64,000 bases of DNA, from positions 1,798,001-1,862,000 of the forward strand of contig OZ243045.1 of assembly GCA_965212125.1 (NCBI GenBank), given 5' to 3'. Shown one piece after another: positions 50,803-60,825 of this stretch. Within the stretch, counting starts at the first letter, position 1. Each line of letters begins with the position of its first letter. The notes beneath the pieces were generated by a model, which ran no database searches, was not told where the DNA came from, and was given only the letters and a program-made list of their open reading frames with translations. Origin of the DNA: CAYRJD01 sp965212125. GTDB lineage: Bacteria > Actinomycetota > Acidimicrobiia > Acidimicrobiales > Poriferisodalaceae. Position numbers and translations under genes: made by a program.

Positions 50803-53361
50803 CTATGAGCGCTTGATGCGTGCCGTGTGTGAAAATCCGTCGTCGGACTCAAGAGTGATTTCTAATGTGGTGCCATCGGGCAAAACTTCACTGATCGTAT
50901 TCCCTAGCGTCAACACTGGGTTTGCAGAAAGTTCTCCACGAAGAGTAGTGTTTTCAAAGAGAAATGAGATCGGCCGATCACCGTTACCTAGCGAAGCATC
51001 AACCCGATAGATAAGCAATCCTTCATCTACAAGATTCACTTCTGTCCTAACAACGTTATAGAAGGGGGCACCATGTGGTCCGTTAGGATACCTAGTAGAA
51101 GTAATGCTGTTGTCGTCGTAACCTATACGGCGTCGTGATTCAATAACTATTCCAGAAGTATCACTAACAGGAACCACAACCATTGCAACCCCATCTGGAG
51201 CTGCTATTGGGCTTAGATTAACTGTTGCGTCAAAAGCATCTTGAGTTAAACAAGCAACTTCACTTTCTCTTAGCCAGTCCAGTTGCCAGCGTGACCATGC
51301 CAGCATTTCATCACTACGAATAGATGAATCAATCCGATCTACAGAAGAATAGACTCCTAGAGATCTTGTACTTGCCTGCAAATTTACTTGATAGTCGGCA
51401 TCATTATCATCTACTAGCAAGAGTCCAACTAATCCCATCAAACCAGGTCTGATTCCCACCCATCTCTTCCCTGAAGGGGCCGGATCAATTTGGCTATAAA
51501 AATCTGCATCATATGCATATAGATCGGTTAGGCCAAGGCTATGCGCTAGCTCATGCGCAGCTAATCCCCACCACGCCCACGGCCTTGTCCTGCTACGAGA
51601 GGAGTAATTTGAGCCAATAACGGAAAACGGTGTATACGTATTCAAACTTCCAGGCAAAAGTCCAAGATAGCGCGCCCCGAACCCTGCTGCAAAGTACCTA
51701 CTTGGCACCACAATCATAACTGCTTCATAATTAAGCGTAAAATCAAATGACGTGTCAGCTAAAGAAATAGCCTCTTTCGCAAACTCCCACTCCCGCAAGA
51801 CTTCCGTACTTTCATAGTAGTTCTGCCAGCCAGCAGGTGCTCGTAGCCAAGTATGAAGAGGATGAAATTGTATATCCATCTGTCCATAACTTGTAATTTC
51901 AAAATACCGCTCGACTTTCTGAAGCTGCTCTTCGCCTTCTTCTTTAGTTGAGTATGTAGCAGGCGCATCAGGAAAATCAACAAACAAGACTGCAACATCA
52001 ACAGTGCCTAGCGTGTCAGGTTTCCATGTAGGTAATGGAAAGCCAGCTGTGGTGGAATCCCGACTCTGGCCCCAAATACTGCGGAAACTACCTTCAAGGC
52101 TGCGGGCTGAGTCATTGGTACCAGACAGGCGGCAGGCTTGTGGGTTGCCGGGTGTGAAACTATCGGGAGGGGGGAGTACTACATTTTCTCCGTTAGCAGC
52201 TGCGACAGCCACTCTGGCAACCGCAGCTGAGACAGCATTCGCGCCACCGATGGTGGTGATTTCAATGGCTCTGGGAGTGCTGAGCAGATAGTTCTTGGTT
52301 TCTTGTGGGATAGCGTTTGAACTAACAAGCAGCGCTGGGGTTGCCTGCCCAGTTCGTAGGAGGCCTTGGCCCAGCATCGGCGCTGCGCTAATGCCGTCCG
52401 GCAGAGCGGTTTCACTTATTAGGGCGATCGTGTTGCTGCTGAAAGCCTCTCCCATGCAGGTTTCCATTTGTCGCAGCATCTCCACTGCGGTAGCGAATCG
52501 ATTACCTCCATTGATGATCGTAACCCGCTCAACGCCAGCGGCAGCTTGAACATCGGCAGGAAAGAAAGCACCACCGACTGCGACTACGTGCTGAATGCCG
52601 AGCGTTTGAATGGCGGCGATCGTTTCGGCCGGCACGGCGTTGGTTGCGGTCAGCAAGATCGGGATGCTCGCGGCGTAGGACATAGGCCCGGCGACAGTTA
52701 CGTCGGTGAGCAGCTCCGTGTCGCCGGTCACCAGCAGCGCCGACTTCAGCCCGCTGTTGCAGTACTGCCCCTGGGCGTTCATCGCACGAGCGATCAGCGC
52801 GGCGGTGTCGTACCGGTTGCGACCACCAATGCGCTCAACGCTTGCAACGCCAGGCACCGCCGCCAAGGTTGAAGCCACTCGCCGCGACACAGCCGCGGTG
52901 CCACCAACTATCAGCACACGCGTGATGCCCGCGCTCTCAATCAGATGCGCCACAGGTACAAACAACTGCCCGGACGGGGTTAGCAGCACCGGTGCGTTGG
53001 CGGAGCGTGCCAGACCGGCAGCCGAGGCCGCATCAATCAGGCCCTCGCCCGATGCGACGATCGCCGTGGTTACTGGCGTGCCAGTCGCTCGCGCGGTGTT
53101 GATGTATTGCCAGGCCGCCGCTAGGGAGGTCTCATAGCGTGTTGCGCCTGCGAACTCTCGCACCGGGGCGGTTTCGGGATCGCCGTCGGCGTCGACCAGC
53201 ACCTCAACTGAGCCCCTGGCCGCCAACGCGGGCGAAGGGGTCAGCGTGATCGCCGGGACAACAAGCAACACCAGCAACGTCGCCACAATCGCAACAGCGA
53301 ACGGCAACACACGCCGTTGGTGTCGTAATACGGGTGCCACCATCAGTTCCGTCTTACACAT
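50803..53361 (-). CDS. Cell-wall-binding-repeat M6-type metalloprotease, copy 2
   Basis: An 852-residue paralogue with the same order: signal peptide, three CWB2-type repeats (EFAGATRYETSLAAA, RIGGRNRYDTAALIA, IINGGNRFATAVEML), then the M6-like domain with VAVLFVDFPDAPATYS and AAHELAHSLGLTDLY. All metal-site residues are kept. ATG at 53361 follows AAGGGG six bases upstream; a TTG at 53379 is the alternative. The N-terminal half is nearly identical at DNA level to the other copies, whereas 51020-52100 is much richer in A+T and more divergent. It probably acts outside the cell on proteins of the wall or surroundings; substrate unknown. Confidence 0.87.
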   Translation of the reverse strand: MCKTELMVAPVLRHQRRVLPFAVAIVATLLVLLVVPAITLTPSPALAARGSVEVLVDADGDPETAPVREFAGATRYETSLAAAWQYINTARATGTPVTTAIVASGEGLIDAASAAGLARSANAPVLLTPSGQLFVPVAHLIESAGITRVLIVGGTAAVSRRVASTLAAVPGVASVERIGGRNRYDTAALIARAMNAQGQYCNSGLKSALLVTGDTELLTDVTVAGPMSYAASIPILLTATNAVPAETIAAIQTLGIQHVVAVGGAFFPADVQAAAGVERVTIINGGNRFATAVEMLRQMETCMGEAFSSNTIALISETALPDGISAAPMLGQGLLRTGQATPALLVSSNAIPQETKNYLLSTPRAIEITTIGGANAVSAAVARVAVAAANGENVVLPPPDSFTPGNPQACRLSGTNDSARSLEGSFRSIWGQSRDSTTAGFPLPTWKPDTLGTVDVAVLFVDFPDAPATYSTKEEGEEQLQKVERYFEITSYGQMDIQFHPLHTWLRAPAGWQNYYESTEVLREWEFAKEAISLADTSFDFTLNYEAVMIVVPSRYFAAGFGARYLGLLPGSLNTYTPFSVIGSNYSSRSRTRPWAWWGLAAHELAHSLGLTDLYAYDADFYSQIDPAPSGKRWVGIRPGLMGLVGLLLVDDNDADYQVNLQASTRSLGVYSSVDRIDSSIRSDEMLAWSRWQLDWLRESEVACLTQDAFDATVNLSPIAAPDGVAMVVVPVSDTSGIVIESRRRIGYDDNSITSTRYPNGPHGAPFYNVVRTEVNLVDEGLLIYRVDASLGNGDRPISFLFENTTLRGELSANPVLTLGNTISEVLPDGTTLEITLESDDGFSHTARIKRS

Positions 53362-53419
53362 AACATACCCCTTGCCCAAATAAGCCTAAGGCCTAAAAGT
53401 CACCAACCCGTGAGAAGAG

Positions 53420-55888
53420 CTATGAGCGCTTGATGCGTGCCGTGTGTGAAAATCCGTCGTCGGACTCAAGAGTGATTTCTATGCTGGTGCCATCGGGCAA
53501 AACTTCACTAATCGTGTCTCCTAGTGTCAGCACTGGGTATGCAGAAAGTTGGCCGCGACGGGCGGAGTTTTCAGTAAGAAGTGAGATTGGCAATCGTCCG
53601 CCACGTACCGAAGCGTCTACCCGATAGATGAGCAATCCTTCCTCTACAAGATTTACCTCACGAACCAAGGGAAAGTTGTTGTCGTCGTCGTATCCAATAC
53701 GGCGGCGTGATTCAATAACAATTCCAGAAGTATCACTAACGGGAATCACCACTATTGCAGTTCCATCCGGATTAGCTATAGGGTCCAGATTGACCGTTGC
53801 ATCAAAAACGTCTTGAGTGAGACAGGCAACTTCATTTTCTCTTAGCCAGTCCAGCTGCCAGCGCAGCCATCCCAACATCTCTAAGGCGTCCTTATGTGAA
53901 TCAATCTGATTACCAAAGTCGCCTGAAAACCTCGTATTTACTTGGTAGTCAGTGTCGTCGTTGTCTACCAGTAAAAACCCTTGCAGCCCCATCAATCCAA
54001 AATCAGTTCTCACCCAAGTTTTACCCGGCGGCGGCCTGCCAGTTGGATTCCGAATAGCCGCGTCATACGGGTAAAGATCGTTCAAGCTGAGGTTGTGCCC
54101 CAGCTCATGCGCAGCCGTCTTCCACCACTCGTGCGGCTCTGTATTCCCACTACTGGAGCCAAAAACATTGCCGGGTTCAAAGAAGTGTGAATTAATAATC
54201 GAAGTTTGCCTGACAGCTTCTGGATCTCCAGGAATAAGTTCTGACAAACCAGAACCAGACGCTATACCACCGCCAAAATGCGCACTCGGCGCCACAACCA
54301 TAATTACTTCATAGTCAAACGAAAAATCAAATGAGGGGCTAGCTAAAGCAATGGCTTCTTTGGCAGTCATATACGGATCCAACGACTGCGAATCAATAAC
54401 GGTTTCAAATATATAATCCCGCCAGCTAGAAGGTGCTCGTAACCAGGTGTTGTGTTGGTGGAACTGCACGTCCATCTGGCCGTAGCTGACTGTCTCAAAA
54501 TAGCGTTCAACCTCTCGCAGCTGCTCATCTCCTTCAGTGAAAGTTGAGTAAGGAGCAGGTGCATCTGGGAAATCAAGAAACAACACCGCGACATCAAATA
54601 CGCCCCGTGGAGCAGGGAAGTTTGTCCGTAATGGGAATCCAGTGGAACCGGGAAGACGGCAGGCTTGTGGATCGCCTGGTGTGAAACTACTAGGTCTGGG
54701 AAGTGATAAGTTCTCCCCGTTAGCGGCTGCAACTGCAATCCGAGCGACCGCGGGTGAGACAGCATTCGCGCCGCCGATCGTAGTTATTTCAATCGCTCGG
54801 GGCGTGGCGAACAGGTAGTCCTTGGTTTCTGGCGGAATAGCGTTTGAGCTAACAAGCAGCGCTGGGGTTGTCTGTCCGTTTTGGAGTAGGCCTTGGCCCA
54901 GCATCGGCGCCGCACTAATGCCGTCCGGCAGTGCGGTTTCACTTATTAGGGCGACCGTGTTACTGCTGAAAGCCGCCCCCATGCAGGTTTCCATTTGCCG
55001 CAGCATCTCCACTGCGGTAGCAAACCGATTACCTCCATTGATGACCGTAATCCGCTCAACGCCAGCTGCGGTTTGAACATCGGCGGGAAAGAAAGCGCCA
55101 CCGACAGCAACCACGTGTTGAATGCCGAGCGCTTGCAGCGCGGCGATCGTTTCGGCCGGCACCGAACCTGTAGCGGTCAGCAAGATCGGAATGCCCGCCG
55201 CGTAGGACATCGGCCCGGCAACGGTTACGTCGGTGAGCAATTCCGTGTCGCCGGTTACCAGCAGCGCCGACTTCAACCCACTGTTGCAATACTGTGCGTC
55301 CACGTTCATCGCAACAGCGATCAGCGCGGCGGTGTCGTATCGGTTGCGTCCGCCGATGCGCTCAACGCTTGCAACGCCGGGCACCGTCGCCAAGGTGGCG
55401 GCCACTTGCTGCGACACAGCCGCGGCGCCACCAACTATCAGCACACGCGTGATACCCGCGCTCTCGATCAGGTGCGCCACAGGCACAAACAACTGATCGG
55501 GTGGGGTTAACAGCACCGGCGCATTTGCGGCTCGTGCCAGACCGGCGGCAGAGGCTGCATCAATCAGACCCTCGCCCGACGCGATGATTGCCGTGGTCGC
55601 GGGTGTGCCAGCGGCTCGTGCCGTTTCGACGTACTGCCGACCCGCAGCCAGAGAAGTCTCATAGCGAGTGGCGCCAGCGAACTCGCGCACAGGGTCGGTT
55701 CCAGAATCGCCGTCGGCATCCACCAGCACCTCAACCGAACCGCTAGCTGCCAACGCTGTCGGCGGAGTCAAAGTGATCGCCGGGACGACAAGCAAAGCCA
55801 GCAACGCCGCCACGATCGCAACAGCGAACGGCAACATCCGCCGTCGCCCGCGCAGCACAGACTTCTCTACTAAGCCAAAGCTGCGCAT
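53420..55888 (-). CDS. Cell-wall-binding-repeat M6-type metalloprotease, copy 3
   Basis: An 822-residue paralogue from an ATG at 55888 with AGGGG seven bases upstream. It has a short basic start, the signal helix VAIVAALLALLVVPAITL, the three CWB2-type repeats and an M6-like protease with VAVLFLDFPDAPAPYS and AAHELGHNLSLNDLY, in which the Gly after the second zinc His region is Ser. It lacks a short segment between the repeats and the protease that the other copies have. It is the first gene of the array and is divergent from the CCA-adding enzyme gene; the 114-base gap should hold the promoter. Confidence 0.87.
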   Translation of the reverse strand: MRSFGLVEKSVLRGRRRMLPFAVAIVAALLALLVVPAITLTPPTALAASGSVEVLVDADGDSGTDPVREFAGATRYETSLAAGRQYVETARAAGTPATTAIIASGEGLIDAASAAGLARAANAPVLLTPPDQLFVPVAHLIESAGITRVLIVGGAAAVSQQVAATLATVPGVASVERIGGRNRYDTAALIAVAMNVDAQYCNSGLKSALLVTGDTELLTDVTVAGPMSYAAGIPILLTATGSVPAETIAALQALGIQHVVAVGGAFFPADVQTAAGVERITVINGGNRFATAVEMLRQMETCMGAAFSSNTVALISETALPDGISAAPMLGQGLLQNGQTTPALLVSSNAIPPETKDYLFATPRAIEITTIGGANAVSPAVARIAVAAANGENLSLPRPSSFTPGDPQACRLPGSTGFPLRTNFPAPRGVFDVAVLFLDFPDAPAPYSTFTEGDEQLREVERYFETVSYGQMDVQFHQHNTWLRAPSSWRDYIFETVIDSQSLDPYMTAKEAIALASPSFDFSFDYEVIMVVAPSAHFGGGIASGSGLSELIPGDPEAVRQTSIINSHFFEPGNVFGSSSGNTEPHEWWKTAAHELGHNLSLNDLYPYDAAIRNPTGRPPPGKTWVRTDFGLMGLQGFLLVDNDDTDYQVNTRFSGDFGNQIDSHKDALEMLGWLRWQLDWLRENEVACLTQDVFDATVNLDPIANPDGTAIVVIPVSDTSGIVIESRRRIGYDDDNNFPLVREVNLVEEGLLIYRVDASVRGGRLPISLLTENSARRGQLSAYPVLTLGDTISEVLPDGTSIEITLESDDGFSHTARIKRS

Positions 55889-56002
55889 GACAGAGCCCCT
55901 AGTCAAAAAGTCGGCCAACGACTTAAAGCCAAAAGCCCCCCAACTTCGGGCAATGTAGCATTGGACTGACGCGCTGCCACAGAGATTGAAGATAAAGGTC
56001 AG

Positions 56003-57565
56003 ATGATCGCCCGAAATGTCGACGCCAGCCGAGTTGCTCCAGAAGCACTTGAGACCCATCTTGACCAACTAGAGCAAGACATCGGACCGCTGATCAATGC
56101 GTTTGTTAAAGCGGGGCGGCGCTTCTATGTGGTGGGTGGCTGGGTGCGAGACCTGCTCATTGCCACCCATCTGGATCGGGGCGACCGGGGTGATCGTGAC
56201 GCCCGCGGCGATCAGGCTGCCCGCGACGCCACAGACACAGACACCACTCCGCTGGGCTGGCACGACCTGGACATAACCACCGACGCCCGCCCGGATGAAA
56301 TCAAAAAACTCCTGGCTGAGTGGACGACCACTATCTGGACCACTGGCATCACATTCGGCACGGTCGGCGGGCGGAACGGCTCGTACATAGTTGAGATCAC
56401 CACGCACCGCGGCGAGCAATATCGCGAGGCATCTCGCAAACCCATAGTGGAGTTCTCCGACGACATCGCAACCGACCTCGCCCGCCGCGATTTCACCATC
56501 AATGCGGTGGCGATTGAGCTGCCGAGCCGCCGACTCGTCGACCCTTACAACGGGGTGGCCGACCTGCAAAACCGTGTACTGCGAGCGCCGAGCGATCCGG
56601 TCTCTCTGCTTAACGAAGACCCGCTGCGTATTTTGCGAGCCGCCCGATTTGCCGCGGCATTCTCGCTGCACCCTGATCCGGAGTTGGTGCAGGCGATGAG
56701 TGACACCTGCGACCGGTTGGCGATCGTGTCGCCGGAACGGATCAGTACGGAGCTGCAGAAGCTGCTGACCGTCGCTGCGCCGGGGATGGGAATAGGACTG
56801 CTAGAGCAAACCGGCTGCTTGACGCATCTGGGGATTCTTAGAGATGCGGGTGGGACGGATGAGGCGGCAGCGGCGCGATCGACCGCTCCATCAACGGCAC
56901 AGTCGAGCGCTACGGCTGCGCGGGCTGCCTTCGTTGATGCGGTTCCCGCAGATGGCTTGCCCGCCACCTCAGCGCATGACATTCGCTGGGCGGGATTGCT
57001 ACTGCTGGGCGGACATGACGACAAGCAAGCCAGCGAACTGCTCAAGGCGCTGCGCTATCCGGGCGAGGTGTGCAACAACATTGAAGCGACCCTGCGTGCG
57101 CTTGCCGATCTGAATCAGACCGCCGTTGCCGCCGCCAGCGAATCCGCCGCCAGTGAACCCGCCGCAAGCGAACCCGCCGCCAGTGAGCCCGCACCACACG
57201 CCCGCCGCCTGTTGGCGACTCACGGCGACCACCTACACGCAGCCATAGCGGTCAACGCGGCCATGGTCAGCGCTAACGCACTCGGCATTGGTGCCGGTGT
57301 CAGCGTTGACGACATCGCTGGCGCCAACCTGCTTGACACCATCCGTCAGATTGAAGCGGCCGAAGGCGCTCCCCAACTGGGCAAACCGCTAGACGGCAAA
57401 GCGGTGCTAGCGATTTCACGCCGCCACGGCACCGAGCTGGTCGGTCCGCAAATCGGCGCCGCTCTCACCCACCTGTTGGAGTGCAGCTACAGCGAAGGCC
57501 CCTTGACCGAGCAGCGTGCCGAAGCGCTACTAAAAGAGCATCTAGAAAAAACATACGGCGGCTAG
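56003..57565 (+). CDS. CCA-adding tRNA nucleotidyltransferase (class II)
   Basis: This enzyme builds or repairs the CCA end of tRNA, needed here because tRNA-Glu, tRNA-Asp and tRNA-Gly lack encoded CCA. The head domain shows FYVVGGWVRDLL, the metal-binding HDLDITTDA, LARRDFTINAVAIELPS and EDPLRILRAARFAAAF. An Asp/Arg-rich insertion is in the head near residues 55-75. The C-terminal half has HD-domain-like sequence, including HDIRWAGLLLLGGHDD, and a repetitive SEPAASEPAASEPA linker. At 520 residues it is slightly long for the family because of these insertions. Confidence 0.93.
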   Translation: MIARNVDASRVAPEALETHLDQLEQDIGPLINAFVKAGRRFYVVGGWVRDLLIATHLDRGDRGDRDARGDQAARDATDTDTTPLGWHDLDITTDARPDEIKKLLAEWTTTIWTTGITFGTVGGRNGSYIVEITTHRGEQYREASRKPIVEFSDDIATDLARRDFTINAVAIELPSRRLVDPYNGVADLQNRVLRAPSDPVSLLNEDPLRILRAARFAAAFSLHPDPELVQAMSDTCDRLAIVSPERISTELQKLLTVAAPGMGIGLLEQTGCLTHLGILRDAGGTDEAAAARSTAPSTAQSSATAARAAFVDAVPADGLPATSAHDIRWAGLLLLGGHDDKQASELLKALRYPGEVCNNIEATLRALADLNQTAVAAASESAASEPAASEPAASEPAPHARRLLATHGDHLHAAIAVNAAMVSANALGIGAGVSVDDIAGANLLDTIRQIEAAEGAPQLGKPLDGKAVLAISRRHGTELVGPQIGAALTHLLECSYSEGPLTEQRAEALLKEHLEKTYGG

Positions 57566-57580
57566 CACTAATGTGTCGGC

Positions 57581-58012
57581 ATGGTCTCGCTCGCAAGCGC
57601 TGTCTTGCCAGACACCACGGCACGATCCGGAACGATTGATTATCGGCTCCAACGCAAGCGCGTGCTAGACGACATTCAGGCCGGCAACGTCTCAACCGAC
57701 GACGTCTGCGATGCGCACCCCGAGCTGCTGCGCGTCGCCAAGAACGCAGCGGCCGAAGTGGGCGAGGTCTGCCCGATCTGCGAAATCGGTGTGCTGCGGG
57801 TGGTGGGCTACGCATTCGGGACACGCCTAAGCAACGGCGGCAAGTGCGTTCTAAACGGGACGGACCTGCGCAAAATCACTCAGCGAGAAGGCGTGTTCAA
57901 CATCTACGAGATTGAGGTCTGCCCGGATTGCGGCTGGAATTACCGCCTGCGCAGCTACCGCATTGAGACAGCCCAGACGGCCGGCAAGACGGCCGGCAAG
58001 TCCGCCAGCTAG
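57581..58012 (+). CDS. DUF5318 family zinc-ribbon-like protein
   Basis: A 143-residue protein of the actinobacterial DUF5318 family, usually found near the CCA enzyme and murJ. It contains two Cys pairs (VCPICEIG and VCPDCGWNYRLRSY) that suggest a zinc ribbon, plus the helical IDYRLQRKRVLDDIQAG near the N-terminus. Function is unknown. A repetitive TAGKTAGKSAS tail ends it. It follows the CCA enzyme by 15 bases. Confidence 0.87.
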   Translation: MVSLASAVLPDTTARSGTIDYRLQRKRVLDDIQAGNVSTDDVCDAHPELLRVAKNAAAEVGEVCPICEIGVLRVVGYAFGTRLSNGGKCVLNGTDLRKITQREGVFNIYEIEVCPDCGWNYRLRSYRIETAQTAGKTAGKSAS

Positions 58013-58142
58013 CCGCCCGTTCGCACCGCCCTGCGTTGCGATTCGGCCTCAAAAATGGCATCCTGAATGGCAGGCGCGCAGCGGCGCCGCACTGTCCGCG
58101 AGGCAGCATTTCCCAGCTACCCCTCCAGCCACAAAGCGAGAT

Positions 58143-58625
58143 ATGAAGTTCAAAATCGGTGACCGCGTGATCTATCCGCATCACGGCGCAGCAAAAATCA
58201 CAGCGATTGAAACGCGTGAGGAGTTCGGCGAGAAAAGCGAGTACATCATTCTTCGCACGATTCATGACGACCTCACGTTGCTGGTGCCCAAGAACAAAAC
58301 CGAAGAGGTGGGGATGCGCCCGCCGATCGACGAAGACGACGTGGCCGATCTGCTGGAGCTGCTAGCCAAAAAAGAGATCCGTGAGCCTGCGAACTGGAGC
58401 CGCCGGTTTAAGAATCACCAAGAGAAACTGAAGTCGGGCGACATCTATCAGGTGGCTGAGGTGGTGCGCAATCTGGCTTTGCGGGAGAGCTCGAAGGGGC
58501 TCTCGGCGGGTGAAAAATCAATGCTTGAAAAGTCTCGGCAAACCTTGGTGTCTGAGCTGTCGATCAGCATGGATGTCAGCGAGAAAGAGGCGCTCGGCGA
58601 GGTGGAGTTGCGCCTAGCTGGTTAA
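58143..58625 (+). CDS. carD: CarD family transcriptional regulator
   Basis: CarD binds RNA polymerase beta and stabilises the open complex at rRNA and other promoters. The 160-residue protein has the N-terminal Tudor-like domain FKIGDRVIYPHHGAAKITAI, then the VPKNKTEEVGMRP turn, and the C-terminal helical DNA-binding domain with a Trp in EPANWSRRFKNHQEKL that wedges the upstream edge of the bubble. Length and residues fit mycobacterial CarD. The open frame upstream of the ATG at 58143 is not coding. Confidence 0.95.
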   Translation: MKFKIGDRVIYPHHGAAKITAIETREEFGEKSEYIILRTIHDDLTLLVPKNKTEEVGMRPPIDEDDVADLLELLAKKEIREPANWSRRFKNHQEKLKSGDIYQVAEVVRNLALRESSKGLSAGEKSMLEKSRQTLVSELSISMDVSEKEALGEVELRLAG

Positions 58626-58632
58626 CAGCGAA

Positions 58633-60825
58633 ATGCGTTGTAGCAGGCCTGTTGCAGCGCTACTGATACTTGGGGCATCGCTTGGCTTGGTGGCCGGGGC
58701 GGTGGCGCTTGTGGCGACGGTGTTTGTTCCCGCCGCGGCGTTCGCGCAGGGCGACGACGACACAGACCCGGGCAGCGAGGCCGACATTCAGACTGCGCTG
58801 CGTGAAGCTGGAGGCATGGAGCTGCTGGCCATAGATCCGGGTGTGGTTGGTGCTGGCGCGGTGCGCATAAGGCTGCGCCTGCCGGGCGTTGTCGCCGCGC
58901 CCGACGAGTTGATTGTCAATATTCACGGGCCGGTCAGCTCCGAGGCTCACTTCCTCAGCACCACGCAGGGACAGTCGCTGGGTGGCGTGCTGCAAACGCA
59001 GACGTTTCCACTGAGTGGGTTGGAAATAAGCGCAACCGGAGTGGCTGAACTGGTGCTGCAAATCAACCAGCCGCCCAGCGAGCCCGGCGAGCCCGGCGAG
59101 CCCGGCGAGGAGGCCGAGCAAGCGTCTCCTCCTGCCAGCCAGCCCAGCCCGCCCATCCGACTGGTAGCCGAAGGGGTTTACCCGATAACCATTGAACTGC
59201 GAACGCAAGCGCAACAACTGGTCGCTCGCCAGGTCACACACATCTCTCATGTTGTCGCCAGCACTGCTGCCGGCACTGCCGCCGGCACGCGCAGTGAGGC
59301 AGCGCTCAGCGTGCTTTTGGTCGCCGATCTGACGTCCGACAGTGCCACCGACATCAGCGAATGGCTAGACGTGTTTAGCCGCCACGTTGAAATTCCCGCG
59401 CTTGTTGCCGTCATCCCTGAATTATTTGACAAGCCCGAAAACGCCGACTCAGCGCAACGTCTGGCGCAAGCGGTTGGGGAAGCTCGGGGGCAAGCCGACG
59501 CGGTCCAGGCTCGCGCTCGCCAGCGGCTCGTCCTTGCGCCCTATTACCCGATCGATCTGGTCACCTTGGCCGAAGCTGAACTAACCAGTGAAATAGAACA
59601 ACTGTTCGCCTTGGGTGAGCAGACGCTCGGGCGGCACGGCGAGGTCGCCTCGTCAAGGTTGTGGATCGGCAACCGCACCGCAAGCGCCGAAGAGTTAGCT
59701 GCGAACGTGAACCTGGGCGTGCGAAGCGCAATCTTGCCGGCTAGTGCCTTGCGGGCTAGCCCAAGCGGCACAACCTCCGGCACCACTAGCTCAGGTGGCT
59801 CCAACCCTGGCAACACCGGCACCGGCACGATCACCCCCAATGCGTTCATCACGGTGGCGAACACTCCCGTCCAGGTGCTGGTAATCGGTCAGCTAGCTCC
59901 ACCGCAACCCGTTGATACGCCGGGTTCCGCCGCCCAGCGAGTGCTGGCGCATCTGTCCACCATCGCATTGAACAACGCCCAGCCCAATCAGTTCGACTCA
60001 GTTGTAGTGGTGGATTTGTCGGCCGATCAGTACAGCCCGCAGCTGGCCGATGCGGTGCTGACCGCCATCGAGCAGCTACCGATCGTGGAAGCGGTGTCGG
60101 CTGAGGTCGCGCTTAACAATGCAGCAGCCGGTTCGCCGCCGCGGCAGTTTTCTCTGCCGCCCAGGTCAGATGTCGTCGCCTCAACAAGCGCCGCCGGCAG
60201 CAGCATCGACAACGCCAGCACCGGCATCGCCGACGAATACCTTGCTGCGCGCCAGCAACTCAGCTCTTATCGCTCAATGATTCGCAACGAAAACACCGCC
60301 GACCACGACGAGCAGTCACGGAACCTGCTGGCGACGTTGTCTACCGCGGCAACTGCCAGTGAGAAAGAGGCGCAGTGGCAGCAGGTCAATAATTTCGTCA
60401 AGCTGCAGATAAGTCAGCTAGAGGCTCGCACCAGCCGATCGTTGCGGCTTACTTCTCGTTCCGCTCAGGTTCCGTTTAGTTTTCTGAACACGGGTTCAAT
60501 ACCGCTGCGGGTGGAGCTGCGCTTGTTGAGCGACAAGCTCACGGTTGATGATTTTGACGACGGGGAATCCACAACGCTGGTGCTGCCGCCGGGCGTAACC
60601 ACGCATGAGTTCGGCTTGCAGACGCTTGGGTCGGGTGCGTTTTTGATGAACCTTGAGCTGCATTCACCGGACGGTGAGTTGTTGCTGGGGCGCACGCCGA
60701 TTGAGATGCAGTCGGTCACGCCGACTTGGGCGGGGCTGTTGTTGGTGGCGGGGGCGACGGCATTTCTGCTGATCTGGTGGGTTATGGATTCACGCCGGCG
60801 GCGCAGACAAAGCGCTAATGCCTGA
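58633..60825 (+). CDS. DUF6049-like membrane-anchored extracytoplasmic protein
   Basis: A 730-residue protein with an N-terminal signal helix (AALLILGASLGLVAGAVALV) and a single C-terminal helix (WAGLLLVAGATAFLLIWWVM) followed by an Arg-rich cytoplasmic end. The large outer part has a Gly-Glu-Pro repeat near residue 155, beta-rich regions and a beta-sandwich near the end (VPFSFLNTGSIPLRVELRLL). This topology and its place just before murJ match the DUF6049 family (Rv3909 in M. tuberculosis). A role with MurJ in envelope assembly is inferred from synteny. It overlaps murJ by eight bases. Confidence 0.82.
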   Translation: MRCSRPVAALLILGASLGLVAGAVALVATVFVPAAAFAQGDDDTDPGSEADIQTALREAGGMELLAIDPGVVGAGAVRIRLRLPGVVAAPDELIVNIHGPVSSEAHFLSTTQGQSLGGVLQTQTFPLSGLEISATGVAELVLQINQPPSEPGEPGEPGEEAEQASPPASQPSPPIRLVAEGVYPITIELRTQAQQLVARQVTHISHVVASTAAGTAAGTRSEAALSVLLVADLTSDSATDISEWLDVFSRHVEIPALVAVIPELFDKPENADSAQRLAQAVGEARGQADAVQARARQRLVLAPYYPIDLVTLAEAELTSEIEQLFALGEQTLGRHGEVASSRLWIGNRTASAEELAANVNLGVRSAILPASALRASPSGTTSGTTSSGGSNPGNTGTGTITPNAFITVANTPVQVLVIGQLAPPQPVDTPGSAAQRVLAHLSTIALNNAQPNQFDSVVVVDLSADQYSPQLADAVLTAIEQLPIVEAVSAEVALNNAAAGSPPRQFSLPPRSDVVASTSAAGSSIDNASTGIADEYLAARQQLSSYRSMIRNENTADHDEQSRNLLATLSTAATASEKEAQWQQVNNFVKLQISQLEARTSRSLRLTSRSAQVPFSFLNTGSIPLRVELRLLSDKLTVDDFDDGESTTLVLPPGVTTHEFGLQTLGSGAFLMNLELHSPDGELLLGRTPIEMQSVTPTWAGLLLVAGATAFLLIWWVMDSRRRRRQSANA

